Below, one piece after another: positions 21,052 to 30,447 of a DNA stretch of 64,000 nucleotides. Each line of letters starts with the position of its first letter. The stretch's first letter is position 1. The stretch lies in contig NZ_CP009241.1 in the NCBI RefSeq assembly GCF_000758525.1, positions 3,782,001-3,846,000 of the forward strand, in the 5' to 3' direction. The notes beneath the pieces were generated by a model. That model searched no databases, was not told the DNA's origin, and was given only the letters and a program-made list of their open reading frames with translations. The translations under genes were made by a program, and so were the position numbers. This stretch comes from Paenibacillus sp. FSL H7-0357 (GTDB lineage Bacteria > Bacillota > Bacilli > Paenibacillales > Paenibacillaceae).

Positions 21052-21060
21052 CTGTCAATG

Positions 21061-22110
21061 CTATAGCAGAAAATGTTCAAGGTCAGCAATTAACTGCCGC
21101 AAGTTGTCAGAGTCCAGATGATAATACACCTTGCCGTTTTTTTTCTCAATTCCGACCATACCGCAGGCCAGCAGCACATTCATATGATGAGACATGGTGG
21201 CAGCAGTTAAGCCCATCTGATCTGCAATTTCCAGATTGTATTTCGGACTGACCTTGAGCGACGCCAGGATTTGCAGCTTGCTGTTGTCCCCGAGTGCCTT
21301 CATCCGAAGCAGCAGAAAATCTTTGGAATCGGCATGGCCCTTGCTGGCTACCGGAAGCAGATCGACGAACAGGCCATAGTAGCAATGCTTGGCGAACATC
21401 ACCTGCCCAAGCGGAACAATTAAGGATGGATGGACAGAGGGTGCATCGCTGAACATCTCCACCAGCTTAATAAATTGTACATCGTCCTGCCTTTGCACGG
21501 ATTGAACATACTTGGAAATCAGCTTATTCAGCGGCTTCTCCAGTTCCTGGCACACCTGCTCAAATGCAGACAAGTTATTGTTGATGATCCGGGCAAGCGC
21601 CTGGATTTGTGTACGCGGCTGCTGCAGCAGCCTCAACATTTTCCATTTCATCCCTTCTTCAAGAGGACTGTCGCTCAGGAAGGTGATGATATCAGCCAAA
21701 GATAGACTTCCGGAAGGTGAGGTTTTCTGCAGTTGGTAATTTTGCATGACCTCCATGTCGAGCAGGATCTTCCATATTTCTTCATGAAGCACCTCATCCG
21801 GCACTTCTGCAAGCGAGTTTAGCCAAGCCGTATTTTCACTGAGCAGCAGATGTAGAACGGAGAAGAAGGAGTCATTTTCATCCCCGAAAAAGAAGTCCGC
21901 TTCCTTACCAAGTACACGATATTTAAGAAAGGTATGGATGTACTTGTCTACTATTTTCAAATGTTTGCTGTAAAAGGCTTCTCCGTCCAGCCCGAATTTG
22001 TTCAGGTCTTCAATCGTCCCTTTCTTGTAAGTCTCCACATGGCAACTGACGTAGAGCAAACCCAAGGTCTCAAAGACGGGATCCAACTGTTCATGAATGT
22101 TGAGGTTCAT
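21061..22110 (-). CDS. ArsR-family transcriptional regulator with long N-terminal domain
   Basis: A 349-residue protein. The C-terminal 85 residues are an ArsR winged helix (MKALGDNSKLQILASL, ATMSHHMNVLLACGMVGIEKKNGKVYYHLD). Ordinary ArsR proteins are about 100 residues, so the 260-residue helical N-terminal part is an added, probably ligand-sensing, domain that I do not recognise by name. No Cys metal site of the ELCVCDL kind is present in the recognition region. It lies just upstream of an ABC exporter and divergent from a thioredoxin-reductase-like gene; either may be its target. Confidence 0.85.
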   Translation of the reverse strand: MNLNIHEQLDPVFETLGLLYVSCHVETYKKGTIEDLNKFGLDGEAFYSKHLKIVDKYIHTFLKYRVLGKEADFFFGDENDSFFSVLHLLLSENTAWLNSLAEVPDEVLHEEIWKILLDMEVMQNYQLQKTSPSGSLSLADIITFLSDSPLEEGMKWKMLRLLQQPRTQIQALARIINNNLSAFEQVCQELEKPLNKLISKYVQSVQRQDDVQFIKLVEMFSDAPSVHPSLIVPLGQVMFAKHCYYGLFVDLLPVASKGHADSKDFLLLRMKALGDNSKLQILASLKVSPKYNLEIADQMGLTAATMSHHMNVLLACGMVGIEKKNGKVYYHLDSDNLRQLIADLEHFLL

Positions 22111-22189
22111 AGGTCCTCCATAGGTTTTATTAGTTTGGTGCTTATCTAATTCATTATATTTTCATTAAATAGGATTATCAAGTTTCAAC

Positions 22190-22217
22190 TTGACAGTCGC
22201 AAATATAAAGATATTAT
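22190..22217 (+). promoter_or_regulatory. sigma-A promoter of the thioredoxin-reductase-like gene
   Basis: TTGACA (22190-22195), a 16-bp spacer and TATTAT (22212-22217), leaving a leader of about 120 bases before the start codon. Confidence 0.6.
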
Positions 22218-22344
22218 AGATATAGTAAGTCCTTTAATATAAGAACTTAAGATCTGAAAGTCTAGGTTAGCACTTCAAGGGTAAAAATATGTTGTATTCC
22301 CGGATATAAAAAGTCTTTAATAGCCATCAAGGAGGATGAGATTT

Positions 22345-23250
22345 ATGATTTACGATTGCGCGATTATCGGTGGGGGACCTGCCGGGCTGAATGCAGCCCT
22401 AGTGCTTGGCAGAGCAAGGAGAAGTGTGGCTCTGATCGACAACAACCGGCCTAGAAATGCTGTTACGCATGCGTCTCACGGTTTTATTACAAGGGATGGA
22501 GTAACACCGGCTGAGTTCAGGCGCGTGGCACATGAGGAACTGCAGCGTTATCCGTCTGTAGACCATTTGCCGTTCGAAGTGGTCTCGGTCTCTCAAGCGC
22601 AAGGTGGATTTGAGATAGAGGATTTGGGAGGAGTCCGTGTTCAAGCCCGGAGGCTGATCCTGGCGACGGGTCTAAAGGAGATCTTTCCGGAGATCGAAGG
22701 CTTGCGTCCTTTATACGGTAAAAGCCTGTTTAACTGTCCTTATTGTGACGGATGGGAGCTGAGGGATCAACCATTGGCCATTGTCTCTGAGTATCCGACC
22801 GTATTCCATATGGCTAAGCTGCTCCTCAATTGGAGCAAGGATTTGCTTGTGTGTACACATGGCCAGGCGTCCTTGACCGATGAGCAAAGACAGCAGCTTG
22901 AATCTAGAGGAATCGTCGTGATCGAACAACCGGTTGCGGCTTTCCACGGCCAGAACGGCCGGCTTGAGCACATTCGTTTTGCAGATGGAACTAGTGTGGC
23001 CAGAACCGGCGGCTTTGTAGCTCCGAAACTTGTGCAAAGCTCAACGTTAGGAGAGCAATTAGGCTGTGAAATAACGGAGCTTGGAGGGATTCGGACAGAT
23101 GACAAGGGACAAGCTTCTGTCTCCGGTGTATATGCCGCAGGTGATGCTTCGTATTTCGCGCCTTCCCAATTGATTTTTGCCGCAGCCGACGGCAGCCGAA
23201 TTGGTATGAACGTAAATATGGATCTGACAGAGGAAGATTTCAACAGTTGA
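22345..23250 (+). CDS. thioredoxin-reductase-like NAD(P)/FAD oxidoreductase
   Basis: A 301-residue protein with FAD motif IIGGGPAGLNAAL at residues 7-19, redox pair CPYC in LFNCPYCDGWE near residue 132, and a C-terminal FAD motif YAAGDASYF. The NAD(P)-binding GxGxxA loop between them is degenerate (AIVSEYPTVFHMAKLL), as in many thioredoxin-reductase-like proteins that use another electron donor or partner. The start is ATG 22345 with AAGGAGG 9 bp before; an in-frame ATG at 22336 overlaps the ribosome site. The partner is unknown. Confidence 0.88.
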   Translation: MIYDCAIIGGGPAGLNAALVLGRARRSVALIDNNRPRNAVTHASHGFITRDGVTPAEFRRVAHEELQRYPSVDHLPFEVVSVSQAQGGFEIEDLGGVRVQARRLILATGLKEIFPEIEGLRPLYGKSLFNCPYCDGWELRDQPLAIVSEYPTVFHMAKLLLNWSKDLLVCTHGQASLTDEQRQQLESRGIVVIEQPVAAFHGQNGRLEHIRFADGTSVARTGGFVAPKLVQSSTLGEQLGCEITELGGIRTDDKGQASVSGVYAAGDASYFAPSQLIFAAADGSRIGMNVNMDLTEEDFNS

Positions 23251-23330
23251 AATCTTCTTTCCGGTTAGTTACCGAAACAAAACAAGCAATTCTTCGTCTA
23301 TAGGTAAGTAATGGAAACGGAGGGTTTACC

Positions 23331-24530
23331 ATGTCACTGCCTATTCAAAAGTCACAGAAACAAGGCCGCACTTTCAGACTTACTGCTGCTTGCGTGTTAT
23401 TGAGTATGTGTCTTGCCACACCTGCCCGGGTATCTGCCGATGCCGGAGCAGTTTCCCGAATGAGTGGCGAACAAGCAGCTAAGGAAATTTCAGGTTCTGC
23501 AATCAAATCTCAGGTTGCCGCTACTGTCTCACCTTATGCACCGGTTCTCACAACATTCAACATTGAAGGTAAACAGCTGAAAGCACTGGCGTACAGTGCG
23601 GATGGAACCCTGTTGGTCCAGCTGATGCCGATTGCCCGGGCCATGGGATATACGGTGGAAGATCAGGCCGGGACCGGTGATCTAACGCTCAGCAAACCGC
23701 GGCGCGTGATCAAGCTTACTCTTTACAATAGTTCTTATAGTGTCAACGGCCTAACTTCTTCAGCCAAAACACCGTTTGTCAGAGAGGGTTCCACGTATGT
23801 GCCGCTCCGCCAGCTGGCTACAATGTCAGGTTATGATATTGTGCTGAAGGGCAAAAACAGCTATCTCCTCCATTCACGTCCGGAAAATGAGCTGACGATT
23901 TCCGCTTCCGGTGAGCTGGCGGTAACTACAGAGCCTTATTCATTTTCTATCCGTTATCCCGTTCTTTCCGGTTCTGCGCACAAAGAGGGTATTGATAAGA
24001 TTAATCACTTCCTCCAGAACAAGGCAGAAGGCTGGAAAACACAGGCCGAGCAAGAGCTTGCACAAGCTTGGGCAGCACATCCCAACAAGGACAAAATTAT
24101 AGACTACGCGCATATCTTACCCTACGGGCTCCAAGTGGAGTGGACGATCGCTTACAATGAAAAGGGCCTGCTCAGTCTGTACGCGGATACTTATCAATAT
24201 ATGGGCGAATCCAAGCAGGACAAAAGCATCCGGTACAGCTGGACCTTCGATCTCGCCACAGGAGAGGAGCTGTCACTGCAGCAGCTTGCAGGGAATAATC
24301 CGAATTACCAGACACAGATTAATCAGTATATTAACCTGAAGATTGCTTCCGGGGAAGCAGGCCCTTTCGCACCGCTTCAGTTTCCGGGAATCGAAACCTC
24401 CAGTACTGGCTGGTATCTGCTGGATGGACGGATTGTTGTATATGTGCAGCAAGACGCTGCTAATTTCATTCATGATGGAATTTTTGAAATACGAATACCG
24501 GTCTCCCGAATTTCTGGAATGGAGAATTGA
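23331..24530 (+). CDS. secreted stalk-domain protein with DUF3298-type C-terminus
   Basis: A 399-residue protein with a signal peptide (LTAACVLLSMCLATPARVSADA). Residues about 85-185 are a copper amine oxidase N-terminal-like (stalk) domain (VQLMPIARAMGYTVEDQ, FVREGSTYVPLRQLATMSGYDI). Residues about 190-395 are a DUF4163/DUF3298 region (WTFDLATGEELSLQQLAG, IVVYVQQD), as found in RsiV-like extracellular domains. It is an exported, probably wall-associated protein; similar C-terminal domains can bind lysozyme-like ligands, which is not shown here. The stop at 24528-24530 overlaps the -35 of the next promoter. Confidence 0.8.
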   Translation: MSLPIQKSQKQGRTFRLTAACVLLSMCLATPARVSADAGAVSRMSGEQAAKEISGSAIKSQVAATVSPYAPVLTTFNIEGKQLKALAYSADGTLLVQLMPIARAMGYTVEDQAGTGDLTLSKPRRVIKLTLYNSSYSVNGLTSSAKTPFVREGSTYVPLRQLATMSGYDIVLKGKNSYLLHSRPENELTISASGELAVTTEPYSFSIRYPVLSGSAHKEGIDKINHFLQNKAEGWKTQAEQELAQAWAAHPNKDKIIDYAHILPYGLQVEWTIAYNEKGLLSLYADTYQYMGESKQDKSIRYSWTFDLATGEELSLQQLAGNNPNYQTQINQYINLKIASGEAGPFAPLQFPGIETSSTGWYLLDGRIVVYVQQDAANFIHDGIFEIRIPVSRISGMEN

Positions 24531-24554
24531 CATATCGCAAATTATCGATATAAT
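24527..24554 (+). promoter_or_regulatory. promoter and operator of the leaderless ArsR gene
   Basis: TTGACA (24527-24532), a 16-bp spacer and TATAAT (24549-24554). The expected transcription start falls on or next to the ATG at 24562, and there is no ribosome site, so the mRNA is probably leaderless. The spacer and -10 contain CATATCGCAAATTATCGAT, which recurs twice in inverted orientation before the MFS gene at 25018, indicating autoregulation. Confidence 0.65.
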
Positions 24555-24561
24555 AAACTTC

Positions 24562-24864
24562 ATGAAACCTATAGATGTTTTTAAAGCGTTGTCCAATGAA
24601 TCGCGGATTCAAATCCTGCAATGGCTCAAGGAGCCTGATGTTCATTTTACGCCCCATGAAGGGATTGATATGACGGAAACCGGGGTATGTGTCAGTCAAA
24701 TTACCGATAAGCTGAATATGACCCAATCAACAGCCTCCCAGTATCTTTCGATACTGCAGAGAGCAGGGCTTATTACTACCAAACGTATTGGCAAATTTAC
24801 GTATTACCAAAGGGATGAAGAAGCGATTCTCAATATGGCTGAATACATGAAGCAAGAAATGTAA
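24562..24864 (+). CDS. ArsR-family transcriptional repressor
   Basis: A 100-residue winged-helix protein: DVFKALSNESRIQILQWLKEP, then VCVSQITDKLNMTQSTASQYLSILQRAGLITTKRIGKFTYYQRD. The frame continues upstream inside the previous gene, but the start fits ATG 24562 directly at the predicted transcription start. Cys in GVCVSQ is at the position of one metal-site Cys in ArsR proteins, but the usual partner is absent, so the effector may not be a metal. The downstream MFS exporter carries the same operator motif and is the likely regulated target. Confidence 0.85.
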   Translation: MKPIDVFKALSNESRIQILQWLKEPDVHFTPHEGIDMTETGVCVSQITDKLNMTQSTASQYLSILQRAGLITTKRIGKFTYYQRDEEAILNMAEYMKQEM

Positions 24865-24914
24865 GGCACAAACTGAGTTCTTGATCTAAGAATTCGGTTT
24901 TGTTTTAATTTAAC

Positions 24915-24978
24915 AATTCGATAATTCGTAATATGTAGATTTTTTCATGATTAATCACATCTATAATTCGCGATATAT
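24915..24978 (+). promoter_or_regulatory. two operator copies before the MFS gene
   Basis: Read on the minus strand, 24935-24915 and 24978-24958 carry the motif ATATCGCRAATTATMGAT (with small changes) that overlaps the promoter of the ArsR gene at 24562. The second copy covers a TATAAT at 24962-24967, a possible -10 for the MFS gene. The arrangement fits repression of the exporter by the ArsR protein. Confidence 0.55.
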
Positions 24979-25017
24979 CTTTATATATAACAACAACTTA
25001 GGAGCTGAACATTACAT

Positions 25018-26211
25018 ATGTCTACGAACTGGAAGATATACACACTCGCCATCATTAGTTTTTTAGTCGGAACCTCGGAATACATTTTATCCGGTATTTT
25101 AGATAAGGTTTCACTTTCGTTTGGTGTATCGCTAGCGTCTGCAGGTCAACTGATTACGATTTTCTCACTGGTATATGCGCTTTGCACACCTATGCTTATG
25201 GCTTTGACAGCAAGCATGGACCGCCGCAAATTAATCGTCTCTGCACTCGGTGTATTTGTTGTATCCAACATTCTTGCTTTCGTGCTGCCTGGGTATGGAC
25301 TATTCGTGGCTGCACGCATCCTGATGGCGCTTGGAGCCGGAGTAGTCGTGGTTACGGCCTTAAATATTGCTGCCAAAATCGCTCCTGAAGGCAAACAGGC
25401 CAGCTCCATCGCAACGGTCGTGATGGGATTTACGGCATCGCTTATTATCGGAGTCCCTCTGGGACGGATGACCGCGGATATCCTGGGTTGGAAGTTTGTG
25501 TTTGGCGGAATTGCTCTGCTGGGCATCTTGGCAATGATCATTCTCTCGTTCACCATACCGAATATTAAAGGAGATTCACCTGTACCGCTGCGTAAGCAAT
25601 TAGCACTGCTGAAAAAGCCAAAAGTAGCACTCGGGTTGTCCATTTCTTTCTTCTGGCTTGGCGGTTATTCTATCGCTTATACGTATCTGTCACCGTTCCT
25701 GCTCAAAGTATCAGGTATAAGCAGCGGTTACATCAGCGGGGCTTTGCTGGCTTTTGGGATCGCCAGTATGATTGGCTCAAAGGTTGGCGGCTACAGTACA
25801 GACCGCTGGGGAGTACACCGTACCTTATTCAGTGGAATGGCGCTTCATATCGTAATGCTGCTCTTGTTAGCTGTAGTTAAGGACTCTTTGGCCGGAGTAT
25901 TGGCCGTATTGGTATTGTGGTCATTTGCTGCCTGGTCATCCGGACCCACACAGCAATATTATTTAACAACGATTGAGCCTGAAGCCTCTGGGGTTATGCT
26001 AGGTCTGAATCAGTCCATGATGCAGCTCGCGATGGCTGCCGGAGCGGGGCTCGGCGGCATAGCCATCAATCAAGTTGCTTTGTCCTCCATTACATGGTTC
26101 GGTGCTGCCGGCGTTGCCCTGGCGATTATTGCTGCTTTTACGCTTTACCGTCTGGATTCCGCACATCAATTGACAGCCTGCTCATTAGAATCTTATAATG
26201 AAATGACTTAA
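25018..26211 (+). CDS. MFS transporter, DHA1 drug-efflux type
   Basis: A 397-residue protein with 12 predicted helices, the motif-A loop DRRKLIV after helix 2, and the motif-C-like GFTASLIIGVPLG in helix 5, typical of drug/purine/arabinose exporters of the AraJ-PbuE group. A GGAG lies 13 bp before the ATG, which is long; no better start is in frame because a stop precedes it. It is located behind an ArsR gene sharing its operator motif, so probably an inducible exporter. Confidence 0.88.
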   Translation: MSTNWKIYTLAIISFLVGTSEYILSGILDKVSLSFGVSLASAGQLITIFSLVYALCTPMLMALTASMDRRKLIVSALGVFVVSNILAFVLPGYGLFVAARILMALGAGVVVVTALNIAAKIAPEGKQASSIATVVMGFTASLIIGVPLGRMTADILGWKFVFGGIALLGILAMIILSFTIPNIKGDSPVPLRKQLALLKKPKVALGLSISFFWLGGYSIAYTYLSPFLLKVSGISSGYISGALLAFGIASMIGSKVGGYSTDRWGVHRTLFSGMALHIVMLLLLAVVKDSLAGVLAVLVLWSFAAWSSGPTQQYYLTTIEPEASGVMLGLNQSMMQLAMAAGAGLGGIAINQVALSSITWFGAAGVALAIIAAFTLYRLDSAHQLTACSLESYNEMT

Positions 26212-26257
26212 ACGTATAAGTTGACCTTTTAATATTAATTTATAAGGAGAGATTATT

Positions 26258-28105
26258 ATGGAACTGGCAGCATTTATCCACGAACCGAAGGGGGCATTTT
26301 CCTATGCGGTTAATCAGGAGACCCTTCATATCCGTATCAAGACCAAAAGAGATGATATTCAAGCCGTTAAGCTTCTTCCTATTGACCCGTACAACTGGAA
26401 GCCTGTAAGCAAAGGTTCACATGTGTGGGAGTTTGCAGTAAAAACCATACAGCCTGTGGAGATGAAGAAGGAATATGTTACCCGTCTGCATGATTGCTGG
26501 TTTGCAGAGGTGCCGGGGTTCAAATGGAGCAGAATCCGCTATGGCTTTATATTGGATGACGGGCAGGAGCTGTGTTTTGCCGGATCCCATAGCTTCATCC
26601 CGCTGCAGGAAGACTCGCCGCCGCCTGCCGACCATACGAATTATTTCAACTATCCCTATATTCTCGAAGATGATCTTTATAGGGCACCCGCTTGGGTAAG
26701 GGATACCGTGTGGTATCAGATTTTCCCGGACCGGTTCAACAGGGGAGCTGCCGGAGAACAGGATAATCTGCTCGCTTGGGGCAGCGATGAAATGGACGGC
26801 CCTGAGAAGAAATTTGGCGGGGATCTGCAGGGCGTGACAGAGAAGCTGGATTATATCCGGGGTCTTGGTTGTGATGGGATTTACTTTACGCCTATCTTTG
26901 AGTCACCTAGCTCGCATAAATACGACACCAAAGATTATTTCCGGATCGACCCCCAGTTTGGCGACAATGAGAGCTTTGGATTGCTGGTGGAGGAGGCGCA
27001 CAAGCGGGGCATTAAAGTGATGCTGGATGCCGTGTTCAACCACTGCGGGCATGAGCATCCCTTCTGGCAGGATGTATTGAAGAATGGACAAGACTCGCTC
27101 TACTTTGATTACTTTTATATTATGGACCCGGACAAACCTGTGGTATCAAATTCTATGGCGGCTACGGCGGATGACGATGATTTGGGAGCACATCTGAACT
27201 ACCGGACTTTTGGATTTGCCGAAAATATGCCAAAATGGAATACAGAAAATGCAGAAGCAAGAGAGTACCTGCTGAGTGTAGCGGTGTATTGGACTGAGCG
27301 ATATAATATAGACGGCTGGCGGCTGGATGTTGCCAATGAAGTGCCCCATGATTTCTGGCGGGAATTCCGCAAAAAAATCAAAGGCATTAACAAAGAGATC
27401 TATATTCTCGGTGAAAACTGGTTTTACTCCAACCCTTGGCTACAGGGCGACCAGTTCGATTCGGTTATGAACTATGAGTTCACGGCAGCAGTTACCCGTT
27501 TCTTCGGGGTCCATCTTCAGAATCAGGAACGGTTTACAGCAGCAGATTTTGTATATGCGATTAACGGGCTGCTCGTCAGCTATCCCAAACCTGTGATGCA
27601 AAATATGTTCAACCTGCTGGACAGCCATGATACCGCACGAGTTCTCCACATCTGCGGGGACAATGCAGAACTGGTGAAGCTAGCCTATGTCTTCCAGCTT
27701 ACGTACGGTGGTTCCCCAAGCATTTATTATGGTGGCGAAGTGGGTCTGGGTGGGGATGAACACCACAACCGGCAATGTATGCCGTGGGATACTGCGAAGC
27801 AAAACCAGGATCTCTATCAGACCATCCGCCGGTTGATTGAATTAAGAAAGCAATACAACGTGTTCAAGGAAACTGATATCTCATGGCTGTCCATTGATGA
27901 TGAGACCGGAAGCTTGATTTATTCAAAAGAATCACAAGGCAGCACACTGTATGTGCTGATTCATAATTCACCGGTGGCGGCAAGCCTCAACCTTCCCGTT
28001 GAACTGAAGGATCAGGTGCTTCAGGACATTTTTGCCGGAGAATCCGTTCGCTTATCAGATGAAATCAGCATGGAACCTTACTCCTTCCGGTTGCTGGTTC
28101 AATAA
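26258..28105 (+). CDS. alpha-glycosidase, GH13 neopullulanase/cyclomaltodextrinase type
   Basis: A 615-residue cytoplasmic enzyme (no signal peptide). Residues 1-125 are a CBM34-type N-domain, followed by the GH13 barrel beginning RDTVWYQIFPDRFNRG. The four GH13 regions are intact: DAVFNHCG (about 257), GWRLDVANEV with the nucleophile near D357, ILGENW with the acid Glu near E386, and LLDSHDT near 454. The N-domain plus length place it with neopullulanase, maltogenic amylase or cyclomaltodextrinase, hydrolysing alpha-1,4 links of imported malto-oligosaccharides. AAGGAG precedes the ATG. It forms an operon with the debranching-like gene 33 bp downstream, possibly including the MFS gene upstream (46-bp gap). 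Confidence 0.9.
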   Translation: MELAAFIHEPKGAFSYAVNQETLHIRIKTKRDDIQAVKLLPIDPYNWKPVSKGSHVWEFAVKTIQPVEMKKEYVTRLHDCWFAEVPGFKWSRIRYGFILDDGQELCFAGSHSFIPLQEDSPPPADHTNYFNYPYILEDDLYRAPAWVRDTVWYQIFPDRFNRGAAGEQDNLLAWGSDEMDGPEKKFGGDLQGVTEKLDYIRGLGCDGIYFTPIFESPSSHKYDTKDYFRIDPQFGDNESFGLLVEEAHKRGIKVMLDAVFNHCGHEHPFWQDVLKNGQDSLYFDYFYIMDPDKPVVSNSMAATADDDDLGAHLNYRTFGFAENMPKWNTENAEAREYLLSVAVYWTERYNIDGWRLDVANEVPHDFWREFRKKIKGINKEIYILGENWFYSNPWLQGDQFDSVMNYEFTAAVTRFFGVHLQNQERFTAADFVYAINGLLVSYPKPVMQNMFNLLDSHDTARVLHICGDNAELVKLAYVFQLTYGGSPSIYYGGEVGLGGDEHHNRQCMPWDTAKQNQDLYQTIRRLIELRKQYNVFKETDISWLSIDDETGSLIYSKESQGSTLYVLIHNSPVAASLNLPVELKDQVLQDIFAGESVRLSDEISMEPYSFRLLVQ

Positions 28106-28138
28106 AGTGAAACGTAATTATTATGGAGGTTAATGTTA

Positions 28139-30400
28139 ATGAATGCAGAGGGCAAACCAGCTATTCTAGAATCGATGACAATGTTTGTACCACAAGACGC
28201 CAATCGCGGCATTTCTTTTACCAATAAGGAAGCGGCCTTTTACTTCACTCAATCGCACCTGACGAATCATCCGGAGCATGCCCATTTTGAAGGATTCAAT
28301 GTGGCCAAGAACAGAATTTTCGGCGGATATTCTCTATATATAGATAAGCAAAAGCTAGATAATCAAAAGTCGGATGTCTGGGTGTATCCCTATAAAATGC
28401 TTCGCAAACACGGGGAACTGACCGAAGAGCTCTGGATGTTTGATTATAAAAATGTAATAGAAGTAAGTCTGGAAGGCGGCTCCGGGCAGGCTGCCGGAAT
28501 TGTCATAAACGGTGAGAATGTTGAATGTATAGCACTAAATCATCAGATTGCTTTGTTTGCCTCCATGGAGGGAGACTGGATTATTGCTGTAAGCTCCAAG
28601 AACATCCAGCCGCTGTCTATGGACAACGGGATTGTAACCAGCTCTGGCAACTCAGACGGCTTTTACATTGCGGTTGGCAAATCGGCCGCTGAGGCAACTG
28701 CCTTGATTCAGGATGCCCAGAAACATGCTGTCCGCTGGAAAGCGGATCGTGTGAAGCGGATGGAAGACTTTTTGAACCATAATGTATATGTGGATTCCAG
28801 CTCGGAGTCGCTCACCCTTGCGCTGAATTGGCTGAATCTCACGATGGATCAATTGGTGACAAGGCAGCAGGGAGAGGGGATTTACGCCGGTCTGCCCTGG
28901 TTCAATGAGTACTGGGGGCGCGATCAATTTATTGCTCTTCCGGGTGCAGCGCTCGTTAGCGGACAATTTGAGACGGCCAAGCATATCCTGCTATCTTTTG
29001 CGGAATTTCAGGATACGGAGGAGTCGTCCAGAACTTTCGGCAGAGTGCCGAATATTCTCGCTCCCCAGAACATTGATTACCATACCACTGACGGTACACC
29101 ACGTTTTATTATCCAGCTGCAGGATTATGTAAAATACTCCGGTGACACTGCAATCATCACACAGCTATACCCGGCGGTGCAGAACAGTATAGAAGGATCG
29201 ATCCGCAACTGGGTGGATGACAAAGGATATCTTACACATAAAGACAATGAAACGTGGATGGATGCCCGCGATGCCGATCTGAATTCTTATTCGCCAAGGG
29301 ATACCCGGGCCAATGATATACAAGCGCTTTGGTACAATCAGCTTCGTGCGGGCGTATATTTTGCGGAGGTTATGAACGATCAAGAAAATGCAGCCAAATG
29401 GGATGCCATTGCTGAGAAGTTAAAAGGCAATTTCGAGCTGGATTTCCGTGATCAGGCACATCCTTATCTGGCAGACCGGTTGACTGCGGAGGGCGAAGCG
29501 GAATTCTCCTTGCGTCCGAACCAGCTGTTTGCTCTGGATATGCTCGAAGACAGTGAATATAAGAGCAAAGTTATCCGCACCGCATGGGAGGAACTGGCTT
29601 ATCCTTGGGGAGTTGCCTCACTAGACCGTCAGCATCCGTTGTTCCATCCCTTTCACTTAACGGAGCTTTATCACAAAGATGAAGCTTATCACAACGGCGC
29701 GGTATGGACCTGGTTAAACGGCATCGCCATGCAGCGGATGATTGAAGCAGGCCAGCCAGAAACGGCATACAAGCTGTTCCGAAATATGAACTGGCAAGCG
29801 CTGAATCTGGGTGTAGTCGGAGGACTGAGTGAGAATCTGGATGCTTACCCTCAGGAGGGTGAGGACTGGGCGAAGCTAACTGGAGCTTATTTGCAGGCCT
29901 GGTCCAATGCGGAGCAGCTGCGGGTCTGGTACCAATATTTTCTTGGCATCCGGCCGGATATGATCCGCCGCACGCTTACGCTTGCACCAAGAATCCCTGA
30001 AGAGATCAAAGAGTTGCACTATCAGGTCAAAGTAGGTAACGGCAGTATTAATGCAGCCTATTCCGCGGAAGCTTTCGGACAGACCTATCAATACAGCTTT
30101 AATGGAATTGGGCTGACTGTAATTATTGATATTTTGCCTTTTGAGATCGCGAGAATAGAGGTTGAATCCAATACCATGCTGGAGATTAACCGGACTGAGC
30201 ATACATTAAAGATTACTCAGCGTGATGCGGAGGGTAAGATCATTACAAGCACTGTCATCCCACAATCAGAAGAGAGAACACGGTGGCAGTCGCAAAGCGA
30301 TCAGATCTTTAAGGATGTCAAATTTGCAGAGCCGTTGCCTCTGAATGCGCATCCGGTGATGCGGCGGTACAATGTTTCAGCAGAAAGCCCGAGTGACTAG
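28139..30400 (+). CDS. glycogen-debranching-like amylo-alpha-1,6-glucosidase
   Basis: A protein of about 753 residues. The N-terminal 230 are a beta-rich domain; the rest is an (alpha/alpha)6 barrel of the amylo-alpha-1,6-glucosidase type (WFNEYWGRDQFIALPGAALVSG, ETWMDARDADLNSYSPR, YHNGAVWTWLNGI). The acidic residues in WGRDQ and DARDAD are candidate catalytic/ligand residues of this clan. There is no signal peptide. ATGs occur at 28133 and 28139; GGAGG at 28125 is 9 bp from the second, so that start is chosen. The operon with the GH13 enzyme points to complete intracellular breakdown of branched malto-dextrins. Confidence 0.87.
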   Translation: MNAEGKPAILESMTMFVPQDANRGISFTNKEAAFYFTQSHLTNHPEHAHFEGFNVAKNRIFGGYSLYIDKQKLDNQKSDVWVYPYKMLRKHGELTEELWMFDYKNVIEVSLEGGSGQAAGIVINGENVECIALNHQIALFASMEGDWIIAVSSKNIQPLSMDNGIVTSSGNSDGFYIAVGKSAAEATALIQDAQKHAVRWKADRVKRMEDFLNHNVYVDSSSESLTLALNWLNLTMDQLVTRQQGEGIYAGLPWFNEYWGRDQFIALPGAALVSGQFETAKHILLSFAEFQDTEESSRTFGRVPNILAPQNIDYHTTDGTPRFIIQLQDYVKYSGDTAIITQLYPAVQNSIEGSIRNWVDDKGYLTHKDNETWMDARDADLNSYSPRDTRANDIQALWYNQLRAGVYFAEVMNDQENAAKWDAIAEKLKGNFELDFRDQAHPYLADRLTAEGEAEFSLRPNQLFALDMLEDSEYKSKVIRTAWEELAYPWGVASLDRQHPLFHPFHLTELYHKDEAYHNGAVWTWLNGIAMQRMIEAGQPETAYKLFRNMNWQALNLGVVGGLSENLDAYPQEGEDWAKLTGAYLQAWSNAEQLRVWYQYFLGIRPDMIRRTLTLAPRIPEEIKELHYQVKVGNGSINAAYSAEAFGQTYQYSFNGIGLTVIIDILPFEIARIEVESNTMLEINRTEHTLKITQRDAEGKIITSTVIPQSEERTRWQSQSDQIFKDVKFAEPLPLNAHPVMRRYNVSAESPSD

Positions 30401-30447
30401 AGGATATCTTCAAACTGGAAGAGCTTTGGGGAAGCAGAGATTTAGTA

